This document shows, in pieces, positions 1 to 6,333 of a stretch of DNA of 10,331 bases. Source of the DNA: Actinomycetota bacterium (lineage in GTDB: Bacteria > Actinomycetota > Actinomycetes > Streptosporangiales > Streptosporangiaceae). The translations under genes and the position numbers were made by a program. Where the stretch lies: assembly GCA_003242605.1 (NCBI GenBank), contig QGUZ01000175.1, positions 1 to 10,331 on the forward strand, in the 5' to 3' direction. Below the pieces are notes generated by a model. It had not been told where the DNA came from. It saw only the letters and a list, made by a program, of their open reading frames with translations, and did no database searches. Each line of letters starts with the position of its first letter. Within the stretch, counting starts at the first letter, position 1.

Positions 1-1036
1 GCCATCGGCCGGGTTCCCAATCGAAATCCCGCGCGGGTCCCGGTGCGGGACCGGTCACCTCCTGCCCGTACCGGCCACGGCCTGCCGAGGGTCGTGGCGG
101 GCCGAGACCGGGCGCGGCTTCGGCGGAGGCCCAGATGACCCCCTGGCCGGGCGGCACGGCATCCCCGCCGGCGTGGTCGAGGCGGCCGTTCGCGGAGGCG
201 CCCGCGGCGTGCGGCCCGCGCGCCCGCGGCCGGGCCCGCGGGGGACGCCGTATCGGACGCCGTATCGGGCGCCGCGAGACCTCGCCCGCCCGCTCACGGC
301 CGGGGCCGGGCATCTCGCCGCCGGGCCGTCCGGCGTCGTCGCCGAGCACCGGCGATGCGTCGCCGGAGGCCAGGGCATCGCGGCGGGAACCGGCCCGGCC
401 CGGCGCTGTGCCGTCCTGGTCGCGGGCGGGGCCGGGCTCGAAGGAGCCGGCGGGTCCGGAGCCGGCGTAGGCGGCGTCCGCGGGTGGAGGTTCGACGGTG
501 ATGCCGTGCGGCGTGATGCGGAGGACCGCGCCGAGCGGCGGCATCGCGGGGTCGTCCACGACCACGGCGGCGGCAGGGTCGGAACCGATCGTGTAGACGC
601 CGAGCCCCAGCCGATGCACGGCACCCGCCGCCGGGCCGCCGACGACGCGCACCTCCACCACGCCGCCCGGCTCCTCGGTCACCGTCGCGGCGGCGCTCCT
701 CGGCTCGAGCGCGACCACGTCGCCCTCCCGGAGCAGACCGAAGACGAGCGCGTCGGGCTCGAGCGGGCGGCCGTCGAGCCACAGGCGGCGTCGCGGACCG
801 GCCGCGTCGCGGCCGCGATCCCGCGGCCCCCGCCCGGACGGGCCGCCGCCCGCACGATCGAGGCCGTAGGGGGCGCGGGACCGGAGGCGCACGACGTTCG
901 ACAGATCCGGCCCCGGCGAGCCGGGGGATCCGCCGGCCAGGGCCTCCGCGAGATCGGCGACGGTCGTCGTCTCGTCGCCCTCGACGAGAACGTCGCGATT
1001 GCCGCGATCCGTGACCACGGTGAGCATGAGTCGCAT
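1..1036 (-). CDS. N-terminal part of FHA-domain FtsK/SpoIIIE-like ATPase (EccC-like), runs off left edge
   Basis: Reading the minus strand from ATG at 1036, the frame is open for 345 codons to the window edge with no stop. GGGAGG (1043-1048) lies 6 bases upstream of the ATG. The protein begins MRLMLTVVTDRG. Residues 1-112 look like a ubiquitin-like beta-grasp region (ending LWLDGRPLEP... then LLREGDVVAL). Residues 126-183 look like an FHA domain (VEVRVVGGPAAGAVHRLG, IGSDP, VVVDDP). About 130 low-complexity Pro/Gly/Arg residues follow. From knowledge of the family, this N-terminus is typical of large actinobacterial proteins with FHA plus repeated FtsK/SpoIIIE ATPase domains, related to type VII secretion EccC. 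No ATPase motif is inside the window, so the ATPase part is inferred. The FHA lacks the usual GR and SxxH residues. It could instead be another FHA protein. It is transcribed away from the pilus block. Confidence 0.65.
   Translation of the reverse strand, partial: MRLMLTVVTDRGNRDVLVEGDETTTVADLAEALAGGSPGSPGPDLSNVVRLRSRAPYGLDRAGGGPSGRGPRDRGRDAAGPRRRLWLDGRPLEPDALVFGLLREGDVVALEPRSAAATVTEEPGGVVEVRVVGGPAAGAVHRLGLGVYTIGSDPAAAVVVDDPAMPPLGAVLRITPHGITVEPPPADAAYAGSGPAGSFEPGPARDQDGTAPGRAGSRRDALASGDASPVLGDDAGRPGGEMPGPGRERAGEVSRRPIRRPIRRPPRARPRARGPHAAGASANGRLDHAGGDAVPPGQGVIWASAEAAPGLGPPRPSAGRGRYGQEVTGPAPGPARDFDWEPGRW
245..268. repeat. Two perfect tandem copies of a 12-bp unit
   Basis: The unit ACGCCGTATCGG occurs at 245-256 and again at 257-268. 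On the minus strand it encodes a repeated Arg-Arg-Pro-Ile unit in the low-complexity linker of the FHA/FtsK-like protein. It is in frame, so copy number could change without breaking the gene. Confidence 0.85.
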
Positions 1037-1206
1037 GCGAGGCCTCCCGCGGATATCCGGCCGGCGAAAAACGCCGCCACGGCCCATTCGCCCCACACGG
1101 TAGCGAGCGGAGGCGATGCGATCCCTCCCTTTGCGGTAATGCCTATGGGGGAGGCCGACCTTTTCTGCGCGGTATGTAACCGTGGTCCCGTTGATCACGA
1201 TGGTTT

Positions 1207-1212
1207 CCTCCT
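1207..1212 (-). promoter_or_regulatory. Strong Shine-Dalgarno with an alternative GTG start for the FtsK-like gene
   Basis: On the minus strand a full AGGAGG lies 8 bases before a GTG at 1198. That GTG is in frame with the ATG at 1036 and no stop intervenes, so it would add 54 residues. The added codons show no G/C third-position bias and encode an Arg-rich stretch, and the family normally starts at the MRLMLTVV position. I therefore kept 1036 as the start. The GTG may be a secondary start or chance. Confidence 0.4.
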
Positions 1213-1278
1213 CGGGGGCGATCGGACTCCTTCATGTCAGCAGAGTCACGGTCCTTGTGGAGCGGGTGTGCGACGATC

Positions 1279-1319
1279 TGTGGATAACCGCCCGAGCCCA
1301 GGTCGGATCCTGTGGATAA
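1279..1319. promoter_or_regulatory. Pair of exact DnaA-box sequences in direct orientation
   Basis: TGTGGATAA occurs exactly at 1279-1287 and again at 1311-1319. It is the reverse complement of TTATCCACA, the classical high-affinity DnaA box. The copies are 32 bases apart start to start, about three helical turns, and in the same orientation. Their flanks are also alike (GATC before the first, GGATCC before the second). A poorer match, TGTGGAGCG, lies at 1256-1264. An AT-rich pocket follows about 80 bases later. Two boxes are too few for a chromosomal origin of this phylum; DnaA-dependent regulation or DnaA titration are possible roles. Binding is inferred. Confidence 0.5.
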
Positions 1320-1395
1320 GTCGCCATTCGCCGCGCTCACGTGCGATGACGCACCTGGCGTCGGCGCGGGCGCCTCGGCTCGCGCACGCAGTGAC

Positions 1396-1512
1396 TCAGT
1401 TAGTAAAGTTGTCGTAGTTATTCCAGTTAAACCATGCCTTATGGTAATAGGCGACCTCCGCCGCGCGCGCCGACGATAAAATCGTGCGCCCCTTCCGGCG
1501 GCGCCCGGCCAT
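1396..1512 (-). CDS. Candidate cyclophane (triceptide-type) RiPP precursor peptide, 38 aa
   Basis: On the minus strand, ATG at 1512 to TGA at 1396-1398 gives 38 residues. The N-terminal part is basic (MAGRRRKGRTILSSARAAEV), then YYHKA, and the peptide ends in WFNWNNYDNFTN. Residues 27-38 form four consecutive aromatic-X-Asn triplets: WFN, WNN, YDN and FTN, with the stop directly after the last Asn. Aromatic-X-X motifs with Asn or Asp at position 3 are the known substrates of radical SAM/SPASM enzymes that form three-residue cyclophanes. Actinobacterial precursors with several such motifs are known; I recall the name AmcA but could not check it. The core lies in an AT-rich pocket with TTT, AAT, ACT, TAT, CAT and one TTA codon, unlike the neighbours. 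No clear Shine-Dalgarno precedes the ATG, no in-frame ATG or GTG lies close upstream, and no maturase is in the window. The main alternative is a chance open frame over a regulatory AT-rich site. Confidence 0.5.
   Translation of the reverse strand: MAGRRRKGRTILSSARAAEVAYYHKAWFNWNNYDNFTN
1473..1485. repeat. Small palindrome ACGATAAAATCGT inside the peptide gene
   Basis: Perfect 5-base arms (ACGAT/ATCGT) surround AAA. It lies over the TTA codon of the candidate peptide gene. A second short inverted repeat, ACCAT-gcctt-ATGGT, is at 1431-1445. Either could be a weak hairpin or protein-binding site; nothing further supports them. Confidence 0.35.
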
Positions 1513-1560
1513 AACGGATCGGCATGGGTCGTTGATTTCGCCCCGGTCGGGCGGGCTGAT

Positions 1561-1576
1561 ACGCCAATAATGGCGT
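1561..1576. promoter_or_regulatory. Operator-like palindrome ACGCCAATAATGGCGT
   Basis: Perfect 6-base arms (ACGCCA/TGGCGT) enclose ATAA. It lies 48 bases upstream of the candidate peptide ATG on the minus strand and 98 bases upstream of the first pilus gene on the plus strand, so a regulator bound here could act on either. An AT-rich centre in GC-rich surroundings is typical of regulator sites. The cognate protein is unknown. Confidence 0.4.
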
Positions 1577-1609
1577 GAATTCCGAATCCGGCACGTGATA
1601 CCCGGCTCC

Positions 1610-1639
1610 GGACCGGCGGTCCACCCCGCCCTCGGGGTG
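1610..1639 (+). repeat. Two adjoining hairpins in the leader of the pilus operon
   Basis: GGACC-ggc-GGTCC (1610-1622) abuts CACCCCG-ccct-CGGGGTG (1622-1639), a perfect 7-base stem with a 4-base loop. Both lie just before the start at 1675. No T-tract follows, so they are not an ordinary terminator. They could stabilise the mRNA 5' end or modulate translation, if transcription begins upstream of them. Confidence 0.35.
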
Positions 1640-1674
1640 ACCGGCCGCGACCACGCCCTTGGAGTCACGCACCC

Positions 1675-2367
1675 ATGAGGACCAGCGAGAAGCGCGACGG
1701 CCGTCCCGCCGCCGGCCGCCTGGAGGCGAACGGCGGCCACCCCGGGCTGTCCGCACCCGTGTCCCGGCGCCTCCCGGTGCCGCCCCGGGAACGCAAGCCC
1801 GCCCTGGCGGCCCTCGCCGTGCTCCTCATTCTGGGCGGGGCGCTCGCCACCACGCTGCTGACGATGCGCGCCGGCGACCGGGTCTCGGCGATCCGGATCA
1901 CCCGGCAGATCGCGGCCGGGCAGCCGATCGCCCTGTCCGCCATGGAGGAGGTGCAGGTCGCCCGCACCGGCGTCGAGTACGTGCCGTGGCGGCTGCGCGA
2001 CCAGGTGGCGAAGACGTACGCGAAGGTGCCCCTCGTCCCCGGCACGCTGCTGATCCGGGGCATGACCACCTCCGCGAGCGAGGAGCTCGGTCCCGGCAAG
2101 GCGATCGTGGGCCTGGCCCTCAAGGCCGGCCAGATGCCCGCCGACCTCGCCGAGGGCGACCGCGTCCAGGTGATCCACGTGCCGGCGCGGAACGACGGCG
2201 CGAGCCGGGTCCTCGTGCAGAACGCCCTCGTCCACTCGATCGGGACCTCCGGCCGGGGCGGTGGCGGCCTGGTGTCGATCATCGTGGACACGGCCGACTC
2301 GCCCACGGTCGCCCAGCACTCCTCCAGTGGCGAGATCGCTCTCGCCGTACTCCCCGGAGCGAGCTGA
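1675..2367 (+). CDS. SAF-domain Flp pilus assembly protein (CpaB/RcpC-like)
   Basis: The 230-residue protein has a basic cytoplasmic N-terminus, one membrane segment at about residues 43-62 (ALAALAVLLILGGALATTLL) and an extracytoplasmic part. Residues ~68-130 fit a SAF domain: ITRQIAAGQPIALSAMEEVQVA, then VPLVPGTLLIRGM, as in CpaB/RcpC and AFP-like proteins. Residues 131-225 form the usual CpaB-like C-terminal region (LKAGQMPADLAEGDRVQVIHV). In Gram-negative Tad systems CpaB works with the secretin; in Gram-positive actinobacteria, which have none, it is thought to act at the cell wall. The start is ATG 1675 with GGAG at 1661-1664, 10 bases upstream. The next gene starts one base after this stop, so this is the first gene of the pilus transcript. 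The SAF assignment is firm; the exact role is inferred. Confidence 0.8.
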   Translation: MRTSEKRDGRPAAGRLEANGGHPGLSAPVSRRLPVPPRERKPALAALAVLLILGGALATTLLTMRAGDRVSAIRITRQIAAGQPIALSAMEEVQVARTGVEYVPWRLRDQVAKTYAKVPLVPGTLLIRGMTTSASEELGPGKAIVGLALKAGQMPADLAEGDRVQVIHVPARNDGASRVLVQNALVHSIGTSGRGGGGLVSIIVDTADSPTVAQHSSSGEIALAVLPGAS

Positions 2368-2368
2368 G

Positions 2369-3232
2369 GTGGGACTCATCGCGCTCGCCGCCGACAAGGG
2401 CGCGCCCGGCGTCACCACCGCCGCCACCGCCCTCGGCGCGGTGTGGCCGCGCCCGGTGCTGGTCGCCGAGTGCGACCCCGCGGGCGGCGACCTCGTCTAC
2501 CGCCTGCCGGGCGAGGACGGCCGCATGCTCGATCCGGACCGCGGCCTGCTCAGCCTCGGCGCCACCGCCCGGCGCGGGCTCCACCCCGAGCAGATCTTCG
2601 CGCACACCCAGCGCCTCGTCGGCGGCCTCGACGTGCTGACCGGCCTCACCCACGCCGAGCAGGCCACGGGCCTCGCCTGGCTGTGGGGGCCGCTCGGCCG
2701 GGCGTTCGCCGCGCTGCCGCAGGCCGATGTGCTCGCCGACTGCGGCCGGCTCGGCGGGCACCCCCAGATCAACGACCTGATCGCCGAGGCCGACCTGGTG
2801 GTGCTGTTCACCCGGGCGAGCCTCGACCACGTTGCACACCTGCGCGAACGCCTCGCCCTGCTGCCGCGCGGCCCCGAGCGGGGCGTCGTGGTGATCGCCG
2901 ACCCGCGGTCCTACCGCCCGTCGATCGACGAGGTGCGCCGGATCGTCACCGCCGCGAGCGACCGGGTCGCCTTCGTCGGCGGCCTCGCCCACGACCCCAA
3001 GGGCGCCGAGCTGCTGCGCGGCCAGTGGGGCGGGCGCCTCGACCGCAGCCTGCTGATCCGCACCGCCCGGGAACTCGCCGGCAGGCTCGCCGCCCGCGTG
3101 CCCGCCGCCCCCGGCACGGCCGCGCCCGCCGGAGCGGCCGAACCCGCCGAGCCCGCGGGCCCGCAGACCGCCCGGCCGGCCGCCGACGGGGCGGCCGTCC
3201 CCCGGCCCCGTCCGGCGAGGGAGGGCAGATGA
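2369..3232 (+). CDS. MinD/ParA-like ATPase of the Tad locus (CpaE/TadZ-like)
   Basis: The 287-residue product begins VGLIALAADKGAPGVTTAA. Residues 10-17, KGAPGVTT, occupy the place of the deviant Walker A loop (KGGxGKTT): the signature lysine is kept but the GK lysine is Val. Next come AECDPAGGDL (34-42), and VLADCGRLGG and ADLVVLFTRAS, which align with the Walker B and later SIMIBI strands. Residues ~245-287 are an Ala/Pro-rich tail. CpaE/TadZ proteins localise the pilus machine at the membrane; that role is inferred from position and fold. The GTG start at 2369 was chosen because GGAG (2356-2359) is 9 bases upstream and the conserved beta-strand begins at once. Upstream in-frame sequence only overlaps the SAF gene. 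It overlaps tadA by 4 bases (ATGA). The loss of the GK lysine suggests altered or weak ATP hydrolysis. Confidence 0.8.
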   Translation: MGLIALAADKGAPGVTTAATALGAVWPRPVLVAECDPAGGDLVYRLPGEDGRMLDPDRGLLSLGATARRGLHPEQIFAHTQRLVGGLDVLTGLTHAEQATGLAWLWGPLGRAFAALPQADVLADCGRLGGHPQINDLIAEADLVVLFTRASLDHVAHLRERLALLPRGPERGVVVIADPRSYRPSIDEVRRIVTAASDRVAFVGGLAHDPKGAELLRGQWGGRLDRSLLIRTARELAGRLAARVPAAPGTAAPAGAAEPAEPAGPQTARPAADGAAVPRPRPAREGR

Positions 3233-4533
3233 TCGATCACACCCTGGTGAAGCGGTTCCGCACTGAGGTCGGCGACCGCCTGGCGCGCCAGCGCCGCATC
3301 GACCAGGCGAACGGCCTGCCGCCGATGACCGCCGAGGACGAGCGCCAGTTCGCCCGCGCGCTCATCGCCCAGGTGCTCGAGGAACACGCGCGCGCCGAGA
3401 TCGCGCAGGGCCGTACCCCGCCCACCGCCGAAGAGGAGGAGGCCCTCGCCTCGGCGGTGCACGCCGCGCTGTTCGGCGTCGGCCGGCTGCAGCCGCTGCT
3501 CGACGACCCCGAGATCGAGAACATCGACATCAACGGCTGCGACCGGGTGTTCATCAGCTACGCCGACGGGCGCGAGGTGATGGGCGAGCCGGTCGCCGAC
3601 TCCGACGAGGAGCTGATCGAGCTCGTCCAGATCCTCGCCGCCTACTCGGGCCTGTCCAGCCGCCCGTTCGACAGCGCCAACCCGCAGCTCGACCTGCGGC
3701 TGCCGGACGGCTCCCGGCTGTCGGCGGTGATGGACGTCACGGTACGGCCGGCCCTGTCGATCCGCCGCGCCCGGCTCGCCAAGGTCTTCCTGTCCGACCT
3801 GGTGGGCAACGGCACGCTCACCCCCGAGGTCGGCCGGTTCCTCGCCGCGGCGGTCGCCGCCCGCAAGAACATCATGATCGCCGGGTCGACGAACGCGGGG
3901 AAGACCACCTTGCTGCGCGCGCTGGCCAACGAGATCCCGCCGCACGAGCGGCTGATCACCGTGGAGCGCGCGCTCGAGCTCGGCCTCGACCGGTTCCCCG
4001 AGCTCCACCCGAACGTGGTCGCGTTCGAGGAACGCCTGCCGAACTCCGAGGGGCAGGGGGCGATCACCATGGCCGAGCTGGTCCGGCGGTCGCTGCGGAT
4101 GAACCCGTCCCGGGTGATCGTCGGCGAGGTGCTCGGCGACGAGATCGTCACCATGCTCAACGCGATGACCCAGGGCAACGACGGGTCGCTGTCGACGATC
4201 CACGCCAACTCCTCGATGGAGGTGTTCAACCGCATCGCCACCTACGCCCTGCAGGCCGAGGAGCGGCTGCCGGTCGAGGCGACCCACATGCTCATCGCCG
4301 GGGCGATCGACTTCGTCGTCTTCATCGAGAAACGCAACGACTACGCGCGCGGCGGCCGGCTGCGCCGCTTCGTGTCGAGCATCCGCGAGGTCACCGGGTG
4401 CGACGGCCGGGTGCTGTCCAGCGAGGTGTTCGCGCCCGGCCCGGACGGCCGTGCCGTACCGCACGCCCCGATCTCCTGCATCGAGGAGCTCGCCGCGCAC
4501 GGCTACGACCCGGCCCTGGAGGTGTGGCGGTGA
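3229..4533 (+). CDS. tadA: Tad pilus secretion ATPase TadA (CpaF family)
   Basis: The 434-residue protein is the usual family length. The helical N-terminal domain covers about 1-110. Walker A is GSTNAGKTT at 219-227 with K225. Walker B is RVIVGEVLGDE at 295-305 with E300. The His box is STIHANSS with H325. All key residues of the PilT/VirB11-type CpaF branch are present, so an active hexameric ATPase is expected. It powers pilin extraction and polymerisation from the cytoplasmic side, docking on TadB/TadC. The start is ATG 3229 with GAGGGAGGG directly upstream (3218-3226), overlapping the CpaE-like stop by 4 bases. Its own stop overlaps the tadB GTG by 4 bases, indicating translational coupling. 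Confidence 0.95.
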   Translation: MIDHTLVKRFRTEVGDRLARQRRIDQANGLPPMTAEDERQFARALIAQVLEEHARAEIAQGRTPPTAEEEEALASAVHAALFGVGRLQPLLDDPEIENIDINGCDRVFISYADGREVMGEPVADSDEELIELVQILAAYSGLSSRPFDSANPQLDLRLPDGSRLSAVMDVTVRPALSIRRARLAKVFLSDLVGNGTLTPEVGRFLAAAVAARKNIMIAGSTNAGKTTLLRALANEIPPHERLITVERALELGLDRFPELHPNVVAFEERLPNSEGQGAITMAELVRRSLRMNPSRVIVGEVLGDEIVTMLNAMTQGNDGSLSTIHANSSMEVFNRIATYALQAEERLPVEATHMLIAGAIDFVVFIEKRNDYARGGRLRRFVSSIREVTGCDGRVLSSEVFAPGPDGRAVPHAPISCIEELAAHGYDPALEVWR

Positions 4534-5420
4534 GCCCGCCCGTGTTCCCCGCGGCGCTGCCCGACCCGCTCGTCATGCTCGCGGGCGCGGCGGTCGGCGG
4601 CGGCCTGTTCCTGCTCGGCCTCGCGCTGTACGGCGTGCCGCCGCGGCCCGCCCGGCCGGGGCCGCGCCGCAACCGGCGGGAGCCGCTGCGCGCCCTGTCC
4701 ACCCGGGCGGCGGTGGCGACGATCGCCGGCGGGCTCGTCCTCGTCGTCACCGGCTGGCCGGTGGCGGCGGCCGGCGCGGCGCTGCTCGTGCTCGCCTGGC
4801 GCGGCCTGTCCGGCGGCGCGGCCGAGGAGCGTCTCGCCATGCGCCGCCTGGAGGCCCTCGCCGCGTGGACCGAGTCACTGCGCGACACGATCGCCGGCGC
4901 GGCCGGGCTGGAGCAGGCGATCCCCGCCACGCTGCGGGCGGCGGCCCCGAGCCTCCGGCCCCACCTGCACGGGCTCGTCGACCGGCTGCACACCCGCATG
5001 CCGCTGCCCGAGGCGCTGCGCGAGTTCGCCGACGAGCTCGACGACACCTCCGCCGACCTCGTGGTGGCCGCGCTCATCCTCAACTCCCGGCTGCGCGGCC
5101 CCGGCCTGCGCGAGGTGCTCTCCGCGCTCGCCGCCTCGGCCCGCGAGGAGCTCGACGTGCGCCGCAAGGTCGAGGCCGAGCGCCGGGCCACCCGCCGCAG
5201 CGTGCAGATCGTGGTCGCGGCGGCCCTGCTCTTCGCAGCCCTGCTCGTGCTGTTCAACCCGGCGTACGTGAGCGAGTACGACGGCCTGCTCGGCCAGGCC
5301 GTGCTCGTGGTGGTGGCCGCGCTGTTCGGCGCCGGGTTCGCCTGGATGCGGCGGCTCGCCCGGTTCGACAAGCCCGCCCGCCTGCTCGCGGGCCCGGCCA
5401 CGAGGAGCCGCGATGGCTGA
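4530..5420 (+). CDS. tadB: Tad pilus inner-membrane platform protein TadB
   Basis: The 296-residue membrane protein starts at GTG 4530 (GTGA overlap with tadA; GGAGG at 4518-4522, 7 bases upstream). Predicted membrane segments are at about 14-34, 58-91 (a hairpin pair), 226-243 and 253-272. Residues ~107-215 form a cytoplasmic type II secretion F domain: LEALAAWTESLRDTIAGAAG followed by the ...LREFADELDDTSADLVVAAL helix pattern. TadB pairs with TadC as the platform that couples TadA ATP hydrolysis to pilus assembly. Length, topology and position between tadA and tadC all fit. Confidence 0.9.
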   Translation: MSPPVFPAALPDPLVMLAGAAVGGGLFLLGLALYGVPPRPARPGPRRNRREPLRALSTRAAVATIAGGLVLVVTGWPVAAAGAALLVLAWRGLSGGAAEERLAMRRLEALAAWTESLRDTIAGAAGLEQAIPATLRAAAPSLRPHLHGLVDRLHTRMPLPEALREFADELDDTSADLVVAALILNSRLRGPGLREVLSALAASAREELDVRRKVEAERRATRRSVQIVVAAALLFAALLVLFNPAYVSEYDGLLGQAVLVVVAALFGAGFAWMRRLARFDKPARLLAGPATRSRDG

Positions 5421-6333
5421 ACCGGCGCTGTTCGGGGCGGTCCTAGGCCTCGGGGTGTTCCTGCTGATCCGCGCCCTCTTCCCGGCGCGCCCCGGCCTCG
5501 CGGCCCGGCTCGGCGCGCTCGACGCGGCCCGTGGCGCGGGCGAGGCAGGGCCGCGGGCGCGGCTGCTCGCCACCGAGGAGAAGCTGAGCGCGTTCCGCCG
5601 CCGCCTCGGCGAACGACTCGCCCGGATCTACGCGGCCCGCGGCTGGGAGCTCCGGTCGATCCGCGCCGACCTCGCGCTGCTCGGCCGCTCCGTCGAGGGA
5701 TTCCTCGCCACCAAGGCGCTGCTCGCCGCCTCCGGCCTGCTGTTCGCCCCGCTGCTCGCGGGCTGGCTCGCCCTGCTGGGCTGGGGCGTCACCCCGCAGG
5801 TGCCGCTGTGGACCGCCCTGCTCGCGGCCGCCGTGTTCTTCTTCCTGCCCGACCTGCAGGTACGGCGGGACGCCGCGGCGCGCCGGCGCGACTTCCGGCA
5901 CGCCGTGGGCGCCTTCCTCGACCTGGTCGCGATGAACCTCGCGGGCGGCCGGGGCGTGCCCGAGGCGCTGATGATGGCGGTCTCCGTGGGCGACGACGGC
6001 AACTGGGCGATGGCCCGCATCCGCGAGGCGCTCGACAACGCCCGCATCGTCGGCATCACCCCGTGGCAGGCGCTCGGCCGCCTCGGCGACGAGATCGACG
6101 TGGACGAGCTGCGCGACCTGTCGGCCGCGCTCGGCCTCGTCGCCGACGACGGGGCGAAGGTGCGGGCGTCGCTCAGCGCCCGCGCGGCGACGCTGCGCCG
6201 CCGCGAGCTCGCCGAGATCGAGGGGCAGGCGGGCGAGCGGTCCCAGTCGATGCTCGTCGCCCAGCTCCTGCTGTGCGCCGGCTTCCTGGTCTTTCTGAGT
6301 TTTCCGGCTGCGATGAAGATGTTGGGAGTCTAG
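5413..6333 (+). CDS. tadC: Tad pilus inner-membrane platform protein TadC
   Basis: The 306-residue protein starts at ATG 5413, inside the last 8 bases of tadB, with AGGAG at 5403-5407. Membrane segments are predicted at ~6-23, 96-125, 130-147 and 280-303. The F-domain core lies between the third and fourth, with the marker stretches FLDLVAMNLAGGRGVPEAL and GDEIDVDELRDLSAALGLV typical of TadC. It should form the assembly platform with TadB. The last 45 bases are less GC-rich than the rest. The flp-like gene starts immediately after its TAG stop. Confidence 0.9.
   Translation: MAEPALFGAVLGLGVFLLIRALFPARPGLAARLGALDAARGAGEAGPRARLLATEEKLSAFRRRLGERLARIYAARGWELRSIRADLALLGRSVEGFLATKALLAASGLLFAPLLAGWLALLGWGVTPQVPLWTALLAAAVFFFLPDLQVRRDAAARRRDFRHAVGAFLDLVAMNLAGGRGVPEALMMAVSVGDDGNWAMARIREALDNARIVGITPWQALGRLGDEIDVDELRDLSAALGLVADDGAKVRASLSARAATLRRRELAEIEGQAGERSQSMLVAQLLLCAGFLVFLSFPAAMKMLGV

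Larger units (their letters stand above)
1037..1674. other. Divergent intergenic region between the FtsK-like gene and the pilus operon
   Basis: This is 638 bases between two diverging genes, with base composition less GC-rich than either flank. It contains a strong ribosome-binding site facing the FtsK-like gene (1207-1212), two exact DnaA-box sequences (1279-1319), a candidate small peptide gene on the minus strand (1396-1512) inside an AT-rich pocket, a palindrome at 1561-1576, and two small hairpins in the leader of the first pilus gene (1610-1639). I could not place a convincing -35/-10 pair on either strand. TTGATT at 1532-1537 followed by TGATAC at 1557-1562 (19-base spacer) is the best plus-strand pair, and it is weak. 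No tRNA or rho-independent terminator was seen. Confidence 0.75.

Noticed and set aside
1143..1340. 65-codon minus-strand frame in the intergenic region
   Set aside because: It has no ribosome site, no domain and hydrophilic random-looking composition, and it covers both DnaA boxes.
173..1417. Long plus-strand open frame of 414 codons opposite the left gene
   Set aside because: It is exactly antisense, codon on codon, to the FHA/FtsK-like frame, has no recognisable domain, and runs into the intergenic region. It is a GC-driven shadow.
1279..1450. Replication origin (DnaA boxes plus AT-rich pocket)
   Set aside because: Only two boxes are present, there are no dnaA/dnaN or plasmid rep genes nearby, and actinomycete origins have many boxes. 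It is kept only as a regulatory or titration site.
1434..1514. 26-codon plus-strand frame starting in the AT-rich pocket
   Set aside because: It has no Shine-Dalgarno, no motif, and is antisense to the peptide candidate, which has a far stronger pattern.
1513..2427. Upstream in-frame extension of the candidate peptide gene (to 343 residues)
   Set aside because: Most of it is antisense to the SAF gene and low-complexity. Only the part after ATG 1512 is outside the SAF gene and shows distinct composition.
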